A stretch of DNA of 64,000 nucleotides from Amnibacterium endophyticum (GTDB lineage Bacteria; Actinomycetota; Actinomycetes; Actinomycetales; Microbacteriaceae), in contig NZ_JBHUEA010000002.1 of NCBI RefSeq assembly GCF_042680685.1, forward strand, positions 124,001 through 188,000, written 5' to 3'. A model generated the notes under the pieces. That model was not told the origin of the DNA. It was given only the letters and a program-made list of their open reading frames with translations, and made no database searches. The translations under genes and the position numbers were made by a program. Shown piece after piece: positions 26,081-34,574 of this stretch. Position 1 is the stretch's first letter. Every line of letters begins with the position of its first letter.

Positions 26081-27770
26081 CGCGACCTCGGCAGAGGGCA
26101 CGGTCGATGCGGTCCGCTCGCGGCCGAGGATTCACCCCGCCGCGGTGCGGGAGAGTGCGCGGGTGGGTCTTGCTGCGGACGACTGGCTGCTCTCCGGCGA
26201 CGAGCGGGGGAACCGTGCCACCGGCGTCCACGCCGGGACCGGGTCGGGCTCCGGCTGGTCGGAGGGCAACCTCGTGCGCCCGCTGGTCCACGGCGCGACG
26301 TACTTCAGGGCGCTGCACGACGAGCTGTCGGCGCTGCAGGCCGGTGACCGGGTGTGGTTCACCGACTGGCGCGGCGACGCGGACGAGCGACTGCTGCCCG
26401 ACGGCCCGACGATCGGCGACCTGCTCGTCGCGCTCGCGAAGCGGGGCGTGGAGGTGCGCGGGCTCGTCTGGCGCTCGCACGGCGAGCGCATCACGTCGCC
26501 GATGAGCGGGCGCTCGAACGCGATGCTCGGGCGGGAGATCAACGAGGCGGGCGGGGAGGTGCTGCTCGACCAGCGGGTGAAGGTGTTCGGGTCGCACCAC
26601 CAGAAGCTGTTCGTGCTGCGCCGCCGCGACGACCCGAGCAAGGACGTCGCCTTCGTCGGCGGCCTCGACCTCTGCCACAGCCGGCGCGACGACGCGGACC
26701 ACCACGGTGACCCGCAGGCGCTCTCGATGGACCCCCGCTACGGCAGCACCCCGCCGTGGCACGACGCCTCGCTGGAGCTGCGCGGCCCGGTGGTCGCGGA
26801 CGTGCTCGCGATCTTCGCGGAGCGGTGGGACGACCCGACGCCGCTCGACCACCGCGACCCGTACCGGATGCTGCAGCAGCGGCTCGCCCGCATGCCGCGG
26901 CACCCGCAGCCGCTGCCGGAGGCCGCGCCGCCCCCGCCTCCCGCCGGCCCGCACGCCGTGCAGCTGCTGCGCACCTACGCCCCGAAGCGGCCGTCGTTCC
27001 CGTTCGCGCCGAACGGCGAGCGCAGCGTCGCCCGCGCGTACAGCAAGGCGTTCTCGCGGGCGCGGTCCCTGATCTACATCGAGGACCAGTACCTGTGGTC
27101 CGCCGAGATCGCGGCCGGCATCGCGCAGGCGCTGCGGCGGAACCGCGACCTCCACGTCATCGCGCTCGTGCCCCGCTACCCCGACTCCGACGGCGCGTTC
27201 TCGGGGCCGCCGAGCCGGCTCGGGCAGCTGCGGGCGATCGGGATGCTGCGGCGGGCTGCGCCCGACCGCGTCGGCGTCTTCGACCCGGAGAACGAGGCCG
27301 GCACGCCCATCTACGTGCACGCGAAGATCTGCACCGTCGACGACGTGTGGTCCACCTGCGGGTCGGACAACGTGAACCGCCGCTCGTGGACGACCGACAG
27401 CGAGCTGACGTGCGCGGTCGTCGACACGGAGGCGGACCCGCGCGAGCCGCAGCGCGTCGGCGGCTCGGTGCCGGGCCGCTTCGCGCGGGACCTGCGCCTC
27501 GAGCTGTGGAGCGAGCACCTCGGCCTCGACCGGGACGACCCGGCCTTGCTCGACCCGGCGGCGGGGCTGGCGCTCTGGAACGCCTCCGCCGACCGGCTCG
27601 ACGCGTGGCACCGCGGCGGCCGCGTCGGGCCGCGCCCCGCGGGTCGGATCCGCCGCCACACCGTGGAGCCGGTCGGCCCGCGGCAGCGGCTCTGGGCGGA
27701 GCCCGCGAACCGGCTCGCCGTCGACCCCGACTCGCGGCCCCCGCGGCTGCGCGGCACGACGCACTTCTGA
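26052..27770 (+). CDS. Phospholipase D family protein
   Basis: About 572 residues with two phospholipase D active-site repeats. The second is canonical (HAKICTVDD followed by GSDNVNRRSW). The first reads HHQKLFVLRRRDD with FVGGLDLCHSR after it; the Asp expected five residues after the Lys is Arg, a variation that occurs in this family. YIEDQYLWS is also characteristic. It would hydrolyse or transfer phosphatidyl groups, probably in the cytosol, as no signal peptide is seen. The start is uncertain: ATG 26052 overlaps the previous gene by 29 bp, while GTG 26145 and GTG 26163 lie closer to the first conserved motif (DDWLLSGDERGN); the last has GGGAG upstream. Confidence 0.85.
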   Translation: MGARGGRRPDATSAEGTVDAVRSRPRIHPAAVRESARVGLAADDWLLSGDERGNRATGVHAGTGSGSGWSEGNLVRPLVHGATYFRALHDELSALQAGDRVWFTDWRGDADERLLPDGPTIGDLLVALAKRGVEVRGLVWRSHGERITSPMSGRSNAMLGREINEAGGEVLLDQRVKVFGSHHQKLFVLRRRDDPSKDVAFVGGLDLCHSRRDDADHHGDPQALSMDPRYGSTPPWHDASLELRGPVVADVLAIFAERWDDPTPLDHRDPYRMLQQRLARMPRHPQPLPEAAPPPPPAGPHAVQLLRTYAPKRPSFPFAPNGERSVARAYSKAFSRARSLIYIEDQYLWSAEIAAGIAQALRRNRDLHVIALVPRYPDSDGAFSGPPSRLGQLRAIGMLRRAAPDRVGVFDPENEAGTPIYVHAKICTVDDVWSTCGSDNVNRRSWTTDSELTCAVVDTEADPREPQRVGGSVPGRFARDLRLELWSEHLGLDRDDPALLDPAAGLALWNASADRLDAWHRGGRVGPRPAGRIRRHTVEPVGPRQRLWAEPANRLAVDPDSRPPRLRGTTHF

Positions 27771-27824
27771 GGCGACGCGGAGGCGCGTGCGGACCATTTC
27801 CCGCGCGGTGACTAGCCTCGACAG

Positions 27825-28574
27825 GTGCAGCCGGACGACGGGGGGACGGAGCAGCAGCCCGTCCCGGCTCGCCCTCGCGGCCGCCTGCTCCTGCCGCTCG
27901 TCGTCGCCGGCGCGGCGCTCATCGTCGTCGCCACGGCCTTCGAGGGGCGCCCGACGTTCACGCCGCCGCAGCTGGGCGGCACGGGCGGGATCATGCAGGC
28001 GCCCGGCGCGCCGCCCACCGAGCCGCCGTCACCGCGGCCCCCGGCGGTGCCGACGCCGCCGCCGACCAGCGGCATCGCCCAGACCGTGCTGCTGGTGCTC
28101 GCCGCGCTGGTCGCGGTCGTCGTGCTCGTCGTGCTGATCCGCCTCCTCGTCCGCGCGCTGCGCAAGCGGAAGCGCCGCAGCGGCCTCCGCGGGCTCGCCG
28201 GCCTCGACGCGATCGACGACCAGCGGGTCGCCGACGCCCCGACCGTGCTGCGCGGCATCGCCGCCGCGCTCGTCGCCCTCGAGACCGACCGGGAGCCCGG
28301 CGACGCGGTCGTGCGCGCCTGGCTCGGGCTGCAGCAGGCGGCGGAGGACGCGGGCCTCCCCCGCGCGGCCGCGGAGACCCCGACCGAGTTCACCGGCCGG
28401 GTGCTGAGCCGCACCGGCGCGGACCGCAGCGCGCTCGACGCCCTGCTGCGCCTCTACCTGCGCGCCCGCTTCGGCGACGGCGCGATCTCCCCCGCCGACG
28501 CCGCGAGTGCCCGGGACGCGCTGCGCGCGCTCGAGACGTCGTGGGAGCGCGTCGCCGCGGCGGACCGCGCATGA
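27825..28574 (+). CDS. DUF4129 domain membrane protein
   Basis: A 249-residue protein with two membrane helices: near residues 21-39, and near residues 84-110 after a Pro-rich external stretch. The cytosolic C-terminal DUF4129 domain carries DAVVRAWLGLQQAAEDAGLP and ETPTEFTGRVL. DUF4129 is usually found with MoxR ATPases, DUF58 proteins and transglutaminases, as here except that no transglutaminase is present. GTG 27825 follows TAGCCT by exactly 6 nt, so the operon's first gene is probably leaderless. Function is not established; a role in cell-envelope assembly or complex maturation is inferred. Confidence 0.82.
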   Translation: MQPDDGGTEQQPVPARPRGRLLLPLVVAGAALIVVATAFEGRPTFTPPQLGGTGGIMQAPGAPPTEPPSPRPPAVPTPPPTSGIAQTVLLVLAALVAVVVLVVLIRLLVRALRKRKRRSGLRGLAGLDAIDDQRVADAPTVLRGIAAALVALETDREPGDAVVRAWLGLQQAAEDAGLPRAAAETPTEFTGRVLSRTGADRSALDALLRLYLRARFGDGAISPADAASARDALRALETSWERVAAADRA

Positions 28575-29104
28575 ACGTCGGTCACCTGGTCCGCAGCGCG
28601 GTGATCGGCCTGCCCGCCGCGGTGCTGATCGGGCTCGCGGCCTGGATCATCGGCCTCGACGGCCCGCACGCGATCGCGCTCGGCGCGGGCGTGCTCGCCG
28701 TCGTGCTCGTGCTGCTCGCGCAGCGCAGCGTCGTCTCGACCGAGGACCTCGCCCCCGACGGGCCCGAGCCGCGCACCGGCGGCCGCTCCGACCTGCAGCA
28801 GCTCGCCTGGTCGATCGTCGAGCACCGCAGCCACATCCGCGGCACGGTCGTCGCCCGCCTCCGCCGGGTCGCCGCGCACCGGCTCGCGCCGCACGGCCTC
28901 GTCGAGCACCGCTCCGAGGACGCCGACGCGATCGCCGCCCTGCTCGGCGCCGACGCCTGGGCCGTGCTCCGCCCGGGTCGCGAGAAGGCGGTGCCGCCGC
29001 GCGCCTTCGCCGCCGCGCTGACCGCGGTCGAACGCCTCCCCCCGCCCGCCCCGGGCCGCCTCGCCCGCCCGCTCCCCGACGACAGGACGTCCCGTGCCGA
29101 CTGA
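28571..29104 (+). CDS. Conserved membrane protein of the MoxR-DUF58 operon
   Basis: A 177-residue protein with two adjacent membrane helices at residues about 9-50 and a soluble remainder rich in Arg, Ala and Glu. I do not recognise a named domain. The ATG overlaps the preceding stop (ATGA) and its own end overlaps the MoxR gene by 11 bp, so it is a fixed part of this operon. Short two-helix proteins in this position are common in actinobacterial MoxR loci and have no assigned function. Confidence 0.75.
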   Translation: MNVGHLVRSAVIGLPAAVLIGLAAWIIGLDGPHAIALGAGVLAVVLVLLAQRSVVSTEDLAPDGPEPRTGGRSDLQQLAWSIVEHRSHIRGTVVARLRRVAAHRLAPHGLVEHRSEDADAIAALLGADAWAVLRPGREKAVPPRAFAAALTAVERLPPPAPGRLARPLPDDRTSRAD

Positions 29105-30080
29105 CCCGCAGCTCTCCATCGCCGACGTCGCCGCGATCGGCCGGGAGGTGCTCGACCGCGTCGGCACCGTCGTCGTCGGGATGCGCGACGGCCTCGAGCT
29201 CGCTCTCGGCACCGTGCTCGCGGGCGGCCACGTGCTGTTCGAGGACGCCCCGGGCCTCGGCAAGACGCTCGCGGCGCGCAGCCTCGCGACCGCGCTCGGC
29301 CTCGACTTCCGGCGCCTGCAGTGCACGCCGGACCTGCTGCCGTCCGACATCACCGGCTCGTTCGTCTACGCGCCGGCGACCCGCGAGTTCGAGTTCCGCC
29401 CCGGCCCCGTCTTCACCGGCCTGTTCCTCGCCGACGAGATCAACCGCACGTCGCCGAAGACGCAGTCGGCGCTGCTCGAGGCGATGGCGGAGGGGCAGGT
29501 GACGATCGAGGGCCGCAGCATGCCGCTGCCGCGCCCCTTCCACGTCGTCGCGACCTCGAACCCGATCGAGTACGAGGGGACGTACGCGCTGCCGGAGGCG
29601 CAGCTGGACCGCTTCCTCGTCCGGCTGTCCGTCGGCTACCCGGACCGCGGCGGGGAGGCGCAGGTGCTGCGTAACCGCGTCGCGCGGCGGCACGAGGCGG
29701 CCCCGATCGCGCCGGTGATCGACGCCCGCACGCTGCTCGCGATGCAGGCCGCGGTCGAGGCGGTGTTCGTCGACGACGACGTGATCACCTACTGCGTCGA
29801 CCTCGCCGCGGCGACGCGGAACGTGGCGCAGGTGCAGGTCGGCGCCTCCCCGCGCGGGTCGCAGGGGCTGCTGCTGCTGGGGCGGGCCCTCGCGGTGCTC
29901 GACGGCCGCGACTTCGTGACCCCGGAGGACGTGAAGCGCTGCGCCGTCCCCGTGCTCGCGCACCGGCTGACGCTCACCGCGCAGGCCTGGGCCTCCGGCG
30001 TCGACCCGGCCGCGGTCGTGCAGCACGCGGTCGCGGAGGTGCCGGGTCCCCCGGTCGTCGGCCGCGCCGGCGTCCGGTGA
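29094..30080 (+). CDS. MoxR-family AAA+ ATPase
   Basis: A 328-residue AAA ATPase. Walker A is GLGKTLAAR (in EDAPGLGKTLA), Walker B LFLADEINRTSPKTQSALLE, sensor 1 VVATSNPIEYEGTYALPEA, and the C-terminal lid has SPRGSQGLLLLGRALA. MoxR proteins act as chaperone-like ATPases that, with DUF58/VWA partners, help mature or activate other proteins. GTG 29094 lies inside the preceding gene's end. The DUF58 gene follows with a 4-bp overlap. Confidence 0.93.
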   Translation: MPTDPQLSIADVAAIGREVLDRVGTVVVGMRDGLELALGTVLAGGHVLFEDAPGLGKTLAARSLATALGLDFRRLQCTPDLLPSDITGSFVYAPATREFEFRPGPVFTGLFLADEINRTSPKTQSALLEAMAEGQVTIEGRSMPLPRPFHVVATSNPIEYEGTYALPEAQLDRFLVRLSVGYPDRGGEAQVLRNRVARRHEAAPIAPVIDARTLLAMQAAVEAVFVDDDVITYCVDLAAATRNVAQVQVGASPRGSQGLLLLGRALAVLDGRDFVTPEDVKRCAVPVLAHRLTLTAQAWASGVDPAAVVQHAVAEVPGPPVVGRAGVR

Positions 30081-31339
30081 GCGCGCCGACGCAGCAGCGC
30101 TGGCACCGCCGCGGCGGCGGGGCCGCGCTCGGGATGCTCGCGATCGTGATCCTCGGGGTCGGGCTCGGCTTCGGCCGCGCGGACGTCGCCCTGCTCGGGC
30201 TGCCGCTCGCCGCTACCGCCGCGATCGCGCTCCGCCGCCCCGTCGGCACCGCCTCGCTCGCCGTCGGCACGCGCGTCGGGGACGACGCGGTCGTCGCGGA
30301 GGTGCGGGTCGCCGCGCCCGCCGGCGTCGACCTCGTCGTGCTGTCGAGCGGCGCCTACGAGGAGCCGTCGACCACGGTCGTGGTCGGCGCGCGGCAGGCC
30401 CGGTCGATGGAGGCGCGCCTCCCCGTCCTGCACAGCGGCCCGCAGGAGGTGCTCCGCGTGCACGGCCGGGTGGTCGCGGCGGGCGGCGACCTGGTGCAGC
30501 ACCTCGAGCCGGCCGTCGCCCGCGCCGTGGTCGCCCCGGCGCGGGAGCGGGTGACCTCCCTGGTGCTGCCCCACCGGCTGACGAACCGGCCCGGCGGGCA
30601 CGCCGCGCGGCGGCTCGGCGACGGCCTCGACTTCCGCGACCTCGCCCCGTTCGCGCCGGGCGACCGGCTGCGCCGCATCGACTGGCGCGCGACCGCCCGC
30701 TCGCCGCGCTCCGACTCGGACCTGATCGTGCGGCGGATGGACGCGACCGCGGAGGCCGCGGCGGTGATCGTGCTCGACAGCCGCGACGACGTCGGCGCGG
30801 CGATCGCGGAGTGGGCGAGCGACCGGCCGGCGCGCAAGGGCACGTCGTCGCTCGACCTCGCCCGCCCCGCGGCGGCGGCGATCGCGGCGAGCTACCTGGA
30901 GGCGGGCGACCGCGTCGCCTTCCACGACCTGACCCGCACCGGGGCGAGCGCCCGCAGCGGCGGCGGCCGGCGCAAGCTGGAGCAGATCCGCGCGGTCGTG
31001 ACGCGGACCACCGCCCGCCCGGGCGCCTCGATCACGGCGCCGGTGCTGCCGGCGGCCGCGGTCGTGCACCTGGTGTCGACGTTCCTCGACGAGGACGTGG
31101 CGGACCTCGCGGTGCTGTGGCGCAGCGCCGGCCACCGCGTCGTGGCGGTCGACGTGCTGCCGGCACCGAGCCTCGAGGGCGCCGACGACGCCCACCGCCT
31201 CGCCCACCGCGTCCTGCTGCTGGAGCGCGCCGACCGCCTCGACCGCCTGCGCCGCGTCGGCGTCACGGTCGTGCCGTGGCAGGACGCGGACCGCGACGTG
31301 CTCCTCCGCCAGGCCGAGCGCGCACGGGGGCCGCGATGA
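30077..31339 (+). CDS. DUF58 domain protein (MoxR partner)
   Basis: A 420-residue protein with two N-terminal membrane helices (residues about 17-52) and the DUF58 motif GDGLDFRDLAPFAPGDRLRR followed by IDWRATAR. The rest has a von Willebrand A-like layout (VIVLDSRDD as metal-site-like start). DUF58 proteins work with MoxR ATPases, and the two genes overlap by 4 bp here. The GTG start is fixed by that overlap. Confidence 0.9.
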   Translation: MSAPTQQRWHRRGGGAALGMLAIVILGVGLGFGRADVALLGLPLAATAAIALRRPVGTASLAVGTRVGDDAVVAEVRVAAPAGVDLVVLSSGAYEEPSTTVVVGARQARSMEARLPVLHSGPQEVLRVHGRVVAAGGDLVQHLEPAVARAVVAPARERVTSLVLPHRLTNRPGGHAARRLGDGLDFRDLAPFAPGDRLRRIDWRATARSPRSDSDLIVRRMDATAEAAAVIVLDSRDDVGAAIAEWASDRPARKGTSSLDLARPAAAAIAASYLEAGDRVAFHDLTRTGASARSGGGRRKLEQIRAVVTRTTARPGASITAPVLPAAAVVHLVSTFLDEDVADLAVLWRSAGHRVVAVDVLPAPSLEGADDAHRLAHRVLLLERADRLDRLRRVGVTVVPWQDADRDVLLRQAERARGPR

Positions 31340-31869
31340 GCGCGGCGACCCGCCCGAAGGTGAGAGCACGCTTCGAGATCGGCCCGTGGGTCCCAGGGGT
31401 CGTCCTGCCGATCGCGGTCGGCGTCATCGGGATCCTCGCCTCGCTGCTCGTGCTGCAGGATCTCCTGCTCCTGGTCGGCGTCGCCCTCTCGGTCGTCGCC
31501 GCGCTCCGCGTGCGGACGTTCGTGCCGTGGCTGCTCGTCGCGCTCGTCGTGCTCGGCCAGCTGCTGCGGAGCCCGAACGACCTCGACGCGTCGCTGTCCG
31601 CACTCGTCCTCGCGCTGCACGTGCTCGTGGTCCTCGTGCTGCTGGCACGCGCGGTGCCGGTGCGATCGCGACTCCAGCTCGCCGCGTTTGGACCCGCCGC
31701 GCTGACGACCGGGCTGATCCAGGGGGTGGCCCAGGTCCTCGTCGCGCTACTCCTCGCGGGACAAGGCCAACTTCAGGTGCTGCCCACTGCCTCGGCCATC
31801 GGCGGGGCTCTGCTCGTCCTCCTTTCCGGTGTCCTCGTGCTCACGCGTCGCGCAGACAGCGACGCGTAA
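31336..31869 (+). CDS. Hypothetical integral membrane protein
   Basis: A 177-residue protein with about six hydrophobic helices and short loops; no recognisable domain. ATG 31336 overlaps the stop of the DUF58 gene, so it belongs to the operon as its last gene. Codon use becomes noticeably less GC-rich in the last third (from about 31690), leading into the lower-GC patch that follows. Confidence 0.75.
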   Translation: MSAATRPKVRARFEIGPWVPGVVLPIAVGVIGILASLLVLQDLLLLVGVALSVVAALRVRTFVPWLLVALVVLGQLLRSPNDLDASLSALVLALHVLVVLVLLARAVPVRSRLQLAAFGPAALTTGLIQGVAQVLVALLLAGQGQLQVLPTASAIGGALLVLLSGVLVLTRRADSDA

Positions 31870-31928
31870 CCGGCTGCGCTATTCGGTTGGCGACGCTCCC
31901 CCGACGCTTTCGGCGGGCACGGGCCGTG

Positions 31929-32657
31929 CTAAGTCAGAAGTGATTTGAGATTCGCTGCGGCGTCGAGTGCTCCGATCCCGAACACCGTGACCTGCAGAGC
32001 CCACGGGCTGATCCGTCGTGCGACCGCACGGAGGCGTCGTCCCGTCTCGCGCGTTTCCCGGTCCACCTCCAGCCGATCGGCCATGTCCGAGAGCACGCCG
32101 AAGAGTTCGTATATCCGGTGAAGTAGATCGATGGACGCTCCGTCGGGATCGTTGAGCAGGTCCTGCACCTGTGCAATGAGCTCTGTGACGTACCGGCTTT
32201 CGGCTGCGCCAAGCTGCACTCCCCCCGCGGTGAGCAGGTCCAGCGCCTCCTTCAGCGCGTCCTGCGCCGTGAGAATCCTGGTCTCGTCGGAAACCAGCGG
32301 CATCGACGTCGCGTCGAGGTAGTCGCCGAGCGCATCAAGTAGGTCGATCGAGGACTCCTCGATCAGTACAACATCGTTCGACTGGCCCGCCCCAAAGGGG
32401 AGCTGAGGCGCCCAAACCACCCGGCTCCACGGGTCCAACCCGCGCTCGTAGTGCTCCACCCGAACTCCGCTGGCCTTCATCGCTCGGAGGACGCGTTCCA
32501 CATCAAGGAGCAAACCGGCAGCTCGGCGATGGTGCGCCCACATGCCGCGCCCGCCGTCCCCCGGCCTCGTTGTCCGATGTGTCGAGACACTCTGGTTCTT
32601 CGGCACGACGCGCCAGGCCCGGAGGATCACAGCAAGTTCCGACGCCGGGTTGCTCAC
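31929..32657 (-). CDS. Hypothetical protein, helix-rich, in lower-GC patch
   Basis: A 242-residue predicted protein that I do not recognise. It looks soluble and mainly helical, with Leu/Asp/Glu-rich stretches (for example LIAQVQDLLNDPDGASIDLL) and a moderately hydrophobic C-terminal end. GTG 32657 is chosen because TAGGGT lies 8 nt upstream; the frame continues to 32705 but crosses into the inverted repeat. It converges on the end of the DUF58 operon. GC content is lower than that of its neighbours, suggesting acquired DNA. Confidence 0.6.
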   Translation of the reverse strand: MSNPASELAVILRAWRVVPKNQSVSTHRTTRPGDGGRGMWAHHRRAAGLLLDVERVLRAMKASGVRVEHYERGLDPWSRVVWAPQLPFGAGQSNDVVLIEESSIDLLDALGDYLDATSMPLVSDETRILTAQDALKEALDLLTAGGVQLGAAESRYVTELIAQVQDLLNDPDGASIDLLHRIYELFGVLSDMADRLEVDRETRETGRRLRAVARRISPWALQVTVFGIGALDAAANLKSLLT

Positions 32658-32704
32658 GGTGAACAACCCTAGGGAAGCCGAGCGACGACGTTCCGCTCTC
32701 CTCA

Positions 32705-32742
32705 CCGCGACACTCGCTTAACCAGTCAGGCGAGTGTCGCGG
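32705..32742. repeat. 13-bp inverted repeat with 12-nt loop
   Basis: CCGCGACACTCGC (32705-32717) pairs perfectly with GCGAGTGTCGCGG (32730-32742). No T tract follows on either strand. It lies upstream of the hypothetical gene at 31929-32657 and immediately before the truncated aldo-keto reductase remnant, so it may mark a recombination scar, or be a hairpin or operator for the flanking gene. Confidence 0.6.
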
Positions 32743-32822
32743 AGGCCCCCCGCTCGGCCTCCGACAACCCCGCCCCTACCGCGGTAAGCGGAACGAGCGG
32801 CGCTGGTCTCAGCACTTCTGTC

Positions 32823-33520
32823 CTCGACCGCTACGAGATCGTGCTCGGAACGAAGATCTGGAATTCCGACTACAGGTACGACCAGACGCTGCACGCGTTC
32901 GAGAAGGCGACCGGCAAGCTCGGCTCGGACCGGATCGCCGTGCTGATCCTGCACCACCCGGCGCCGGACCGGTTCGTGACGACGCTCGACGCCTACCGCG
33001 CGCTCGAACGCCTGCTCGCGGAGGGTCGTGTGCGGGCGATCGGCGTCAGCAACCTCATGCTGCACCACCTCGAACGCCTGCTCGCCGAGACCGACTTCGT
33101 GCCGGCGTTGCACCAGATCGAGCTGCACCCGTACTTCCAGCAGCGGGACGCGCAGCAGGCGGACGCCGCCGCCGGAATCCTTGCCCAGGCGTGGTCGCCG
33201 ATCGGCGCGGCGACGTTCTACCCCGGCTTCCGCGAGGGGCGCCGCAACGTGATGAAGGACCTGGCCCTAAGCGCGATCGCCGAGGCACACGGGAGGACGC
33301 CGGCCCAGGTGATGCTCCACTGGCACGTGCAGCAGGGGCGCAACGCGATCCCGAAGTCGACGAACCCCGGTCGGATCCGCGCAAACTTCGCCGTGTTCGA
33401 CTTCGCGTTGACCGACGAGCAGATGGCGGCGCTCGACGCGCTCGATACCGGCTTCCGCAACGGCCCGACCCGGACGGCGCGGACACGAGCCGCTTCGAGC
33501 GGGTGATCCCGGAGGGATAG
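32823..33520 (+). pseudogene. Aldo/keto reductase remnant (no N-terminus, C-terminal frameshift)
   Basis: From about 32823 the sequence reads as an aldo/keto reductase starting in mid-barrel: LDRYEIVLGTKIWN keeps the catalytic Lys, and LILHHP keeps the His. The N-terminal ~60 residues with the catalytic Asp and Tyr (DTAxxYG) are missing; the upstream in-frame sequence is unrelated. Near 33465 one G is missing: the frame ends as RNGPTRTARTRAASSG, whereas the next frame gives GPDPDGADTSRFERVIPEG, the expected family tail, to a stop at 33520. Two independent lesions make a functional product very unlikely. Confidence 0.8.
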
Positions 33521-33583
33521 ACAGGCGCATCCTGGGTTCAGGGCGGTCTCGAGCCGGGACTGCAGTCCCGCTGAAGCTAGTGC

Positions 33584-34222
33584 TCAGGCGCCGGCGGCCC
33601 GGCGCCCCACGAGGTCTTCAAGCGCAGCCAGCGGGAATGTGCCGCCGCCCCTGAGCACGGTATCGAGCGCCGTGCCCTCGAGTTCGTCGTAGATGGACAG
33701 ACGAATGAGTCGTACGACGCCGGCTGCGGCATGCGCATCCTTGATCGCGTCGTAAAGGGCGCGTTGCTTCCAACGTGGAGAACCGGCTGGACCTAGATCT
33801 CCAGGCGGGTCTCCCCCGCCAAACATCCGAACGCTTCCGGCCGTGGTCCATCGCGCACCCCACTGCCCCGCACGCAGACACTCGTGCTCTCTGTGTGAGG
33901 CGTATCGGCCGTAGTCGGCTGCCCACGGCAGCCGCTCGAATCCCCGCTCACCCAATGTCGTGGCGCGGAATCGGTTGAAGTGCAACTCCTCGTCCAGCTC
34001 TAGAACTGCCCCGTCCTCAAGAACGATGTCCCATACGCCCGGTCGGAAGGCTGGCGACTCATCAACGCCACCAAGCTTCCGGTAGAGGTTGCGAAGGTCG
34101 TCGACCGCTCGCGGAGGAAGGTTTTCGAGTCGGGGTGGAGCTTGCTTCGCGGCACTCGGCTGCCGTCCCAGTTGCACGAGGAGACGGCCGAGTGAACGCA
34201 CTCGAGCACCGGTCGACACCAT
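33584..34222 (-). CDS. Hypothetical protein with D...ELDEELHFNR motif
   Basis: A 212-residue protein with no domain that I can name. A conserved-looking core, VWDIVLEDGAVLELDEELHF, followed by NRFRATTL, with acidic residues on adjacent strands, is reminiscent of nuclease-like folds, but the Lys of a PD-(D/E)xK site is not evident, so no function is claimed. ATG 34222 is preceded by GACACT and exactly 6 nt, a leaderless arrangement; an upstream frame to 34330 is open but poorly supported. It lies in the lower-GC patch. Confidence 0.6.
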   Translation of the reverse strand: MVSTGARVRSLGRLLVQLGRQPSAAKQAPPRLENLPPRAVDDLRNLYRKLGGVDESPAFRPGVWDIVLEDGAVLELDEELHFNRFRATTLGERGFERLPWAADYGRYASHREHECLRAGQWGARWTTAGSVRMFGGGDPPGDLGPAGSPRWKQRALYDAIKDAHAAAGVVRLIRLSIYDELEGTALDTVLRGGGTFPLAALEDLVGRRAAGA

Positions 34223-34574
34223 GGCGGCAGTGTCGCATCGACCCAAGGTGCGAACGGAAGCGCACTGCCGGGACCCCGCTGCTGTTCTGGCCTCAAGGGG
34301 CTTGTGAGCGTCACCACCGAGCGCAGACAACTTTCGCGTAGGACGAGGAGCCGGACTCCCCGATCGATCTCGGTAGCCGCGGGCAAAGGCTTTCGTGCGC
34401 TGTGATCAGTAACGCCACGGCTGTCGACCTCAAGCCAATCCGGTCAAGGATCTGCTGCGTTTGGCCTTCGAGCACGGATGAGCGGATCGTCATGCGGCCC
34501 CCGTTCGCCGATTTGGTCCTGCCATGCACCATCCGGCTGTTGCCCGCGGCCTCGTGGCGGGCTACCGTCCGCGC
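34223..34574. other. 352-bp intergenic stretch without a supported gene
   Basis: Several short open frames cross this region on both strands, but none has a ribosome-binding site, a leaderless -10 or strong third-position GC bias. The best is a minus-strand frame of about 60 codons ending near 34311, which may be decayed coding sequence. Base composition is lower in GC than the window average. The only clear signal is TACCGT at 34563-34568, the -10 of the next gene. Confidence 0.5.

Noticed and set aside
27825..31869. MoxR-DUF58-DUF4129 operon as a novel defence-like system
   Set aside because: This is a common actinobacterial operon with unremarkable members; only the usual transglutaminase is absent.
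32705..32742. Inverted repeat as an insertion-sequence end or rho-independent terminator
   Set aside because: No transposase or target-site duplication is visible nearby, and there is no T tract.
34311..34500. Minus-strand frame of about 60 codons
   Set aside because: No ribosome-binding site or leaderless -10, weak codon bias and no recognisable motif; at most decayed coding sequence.
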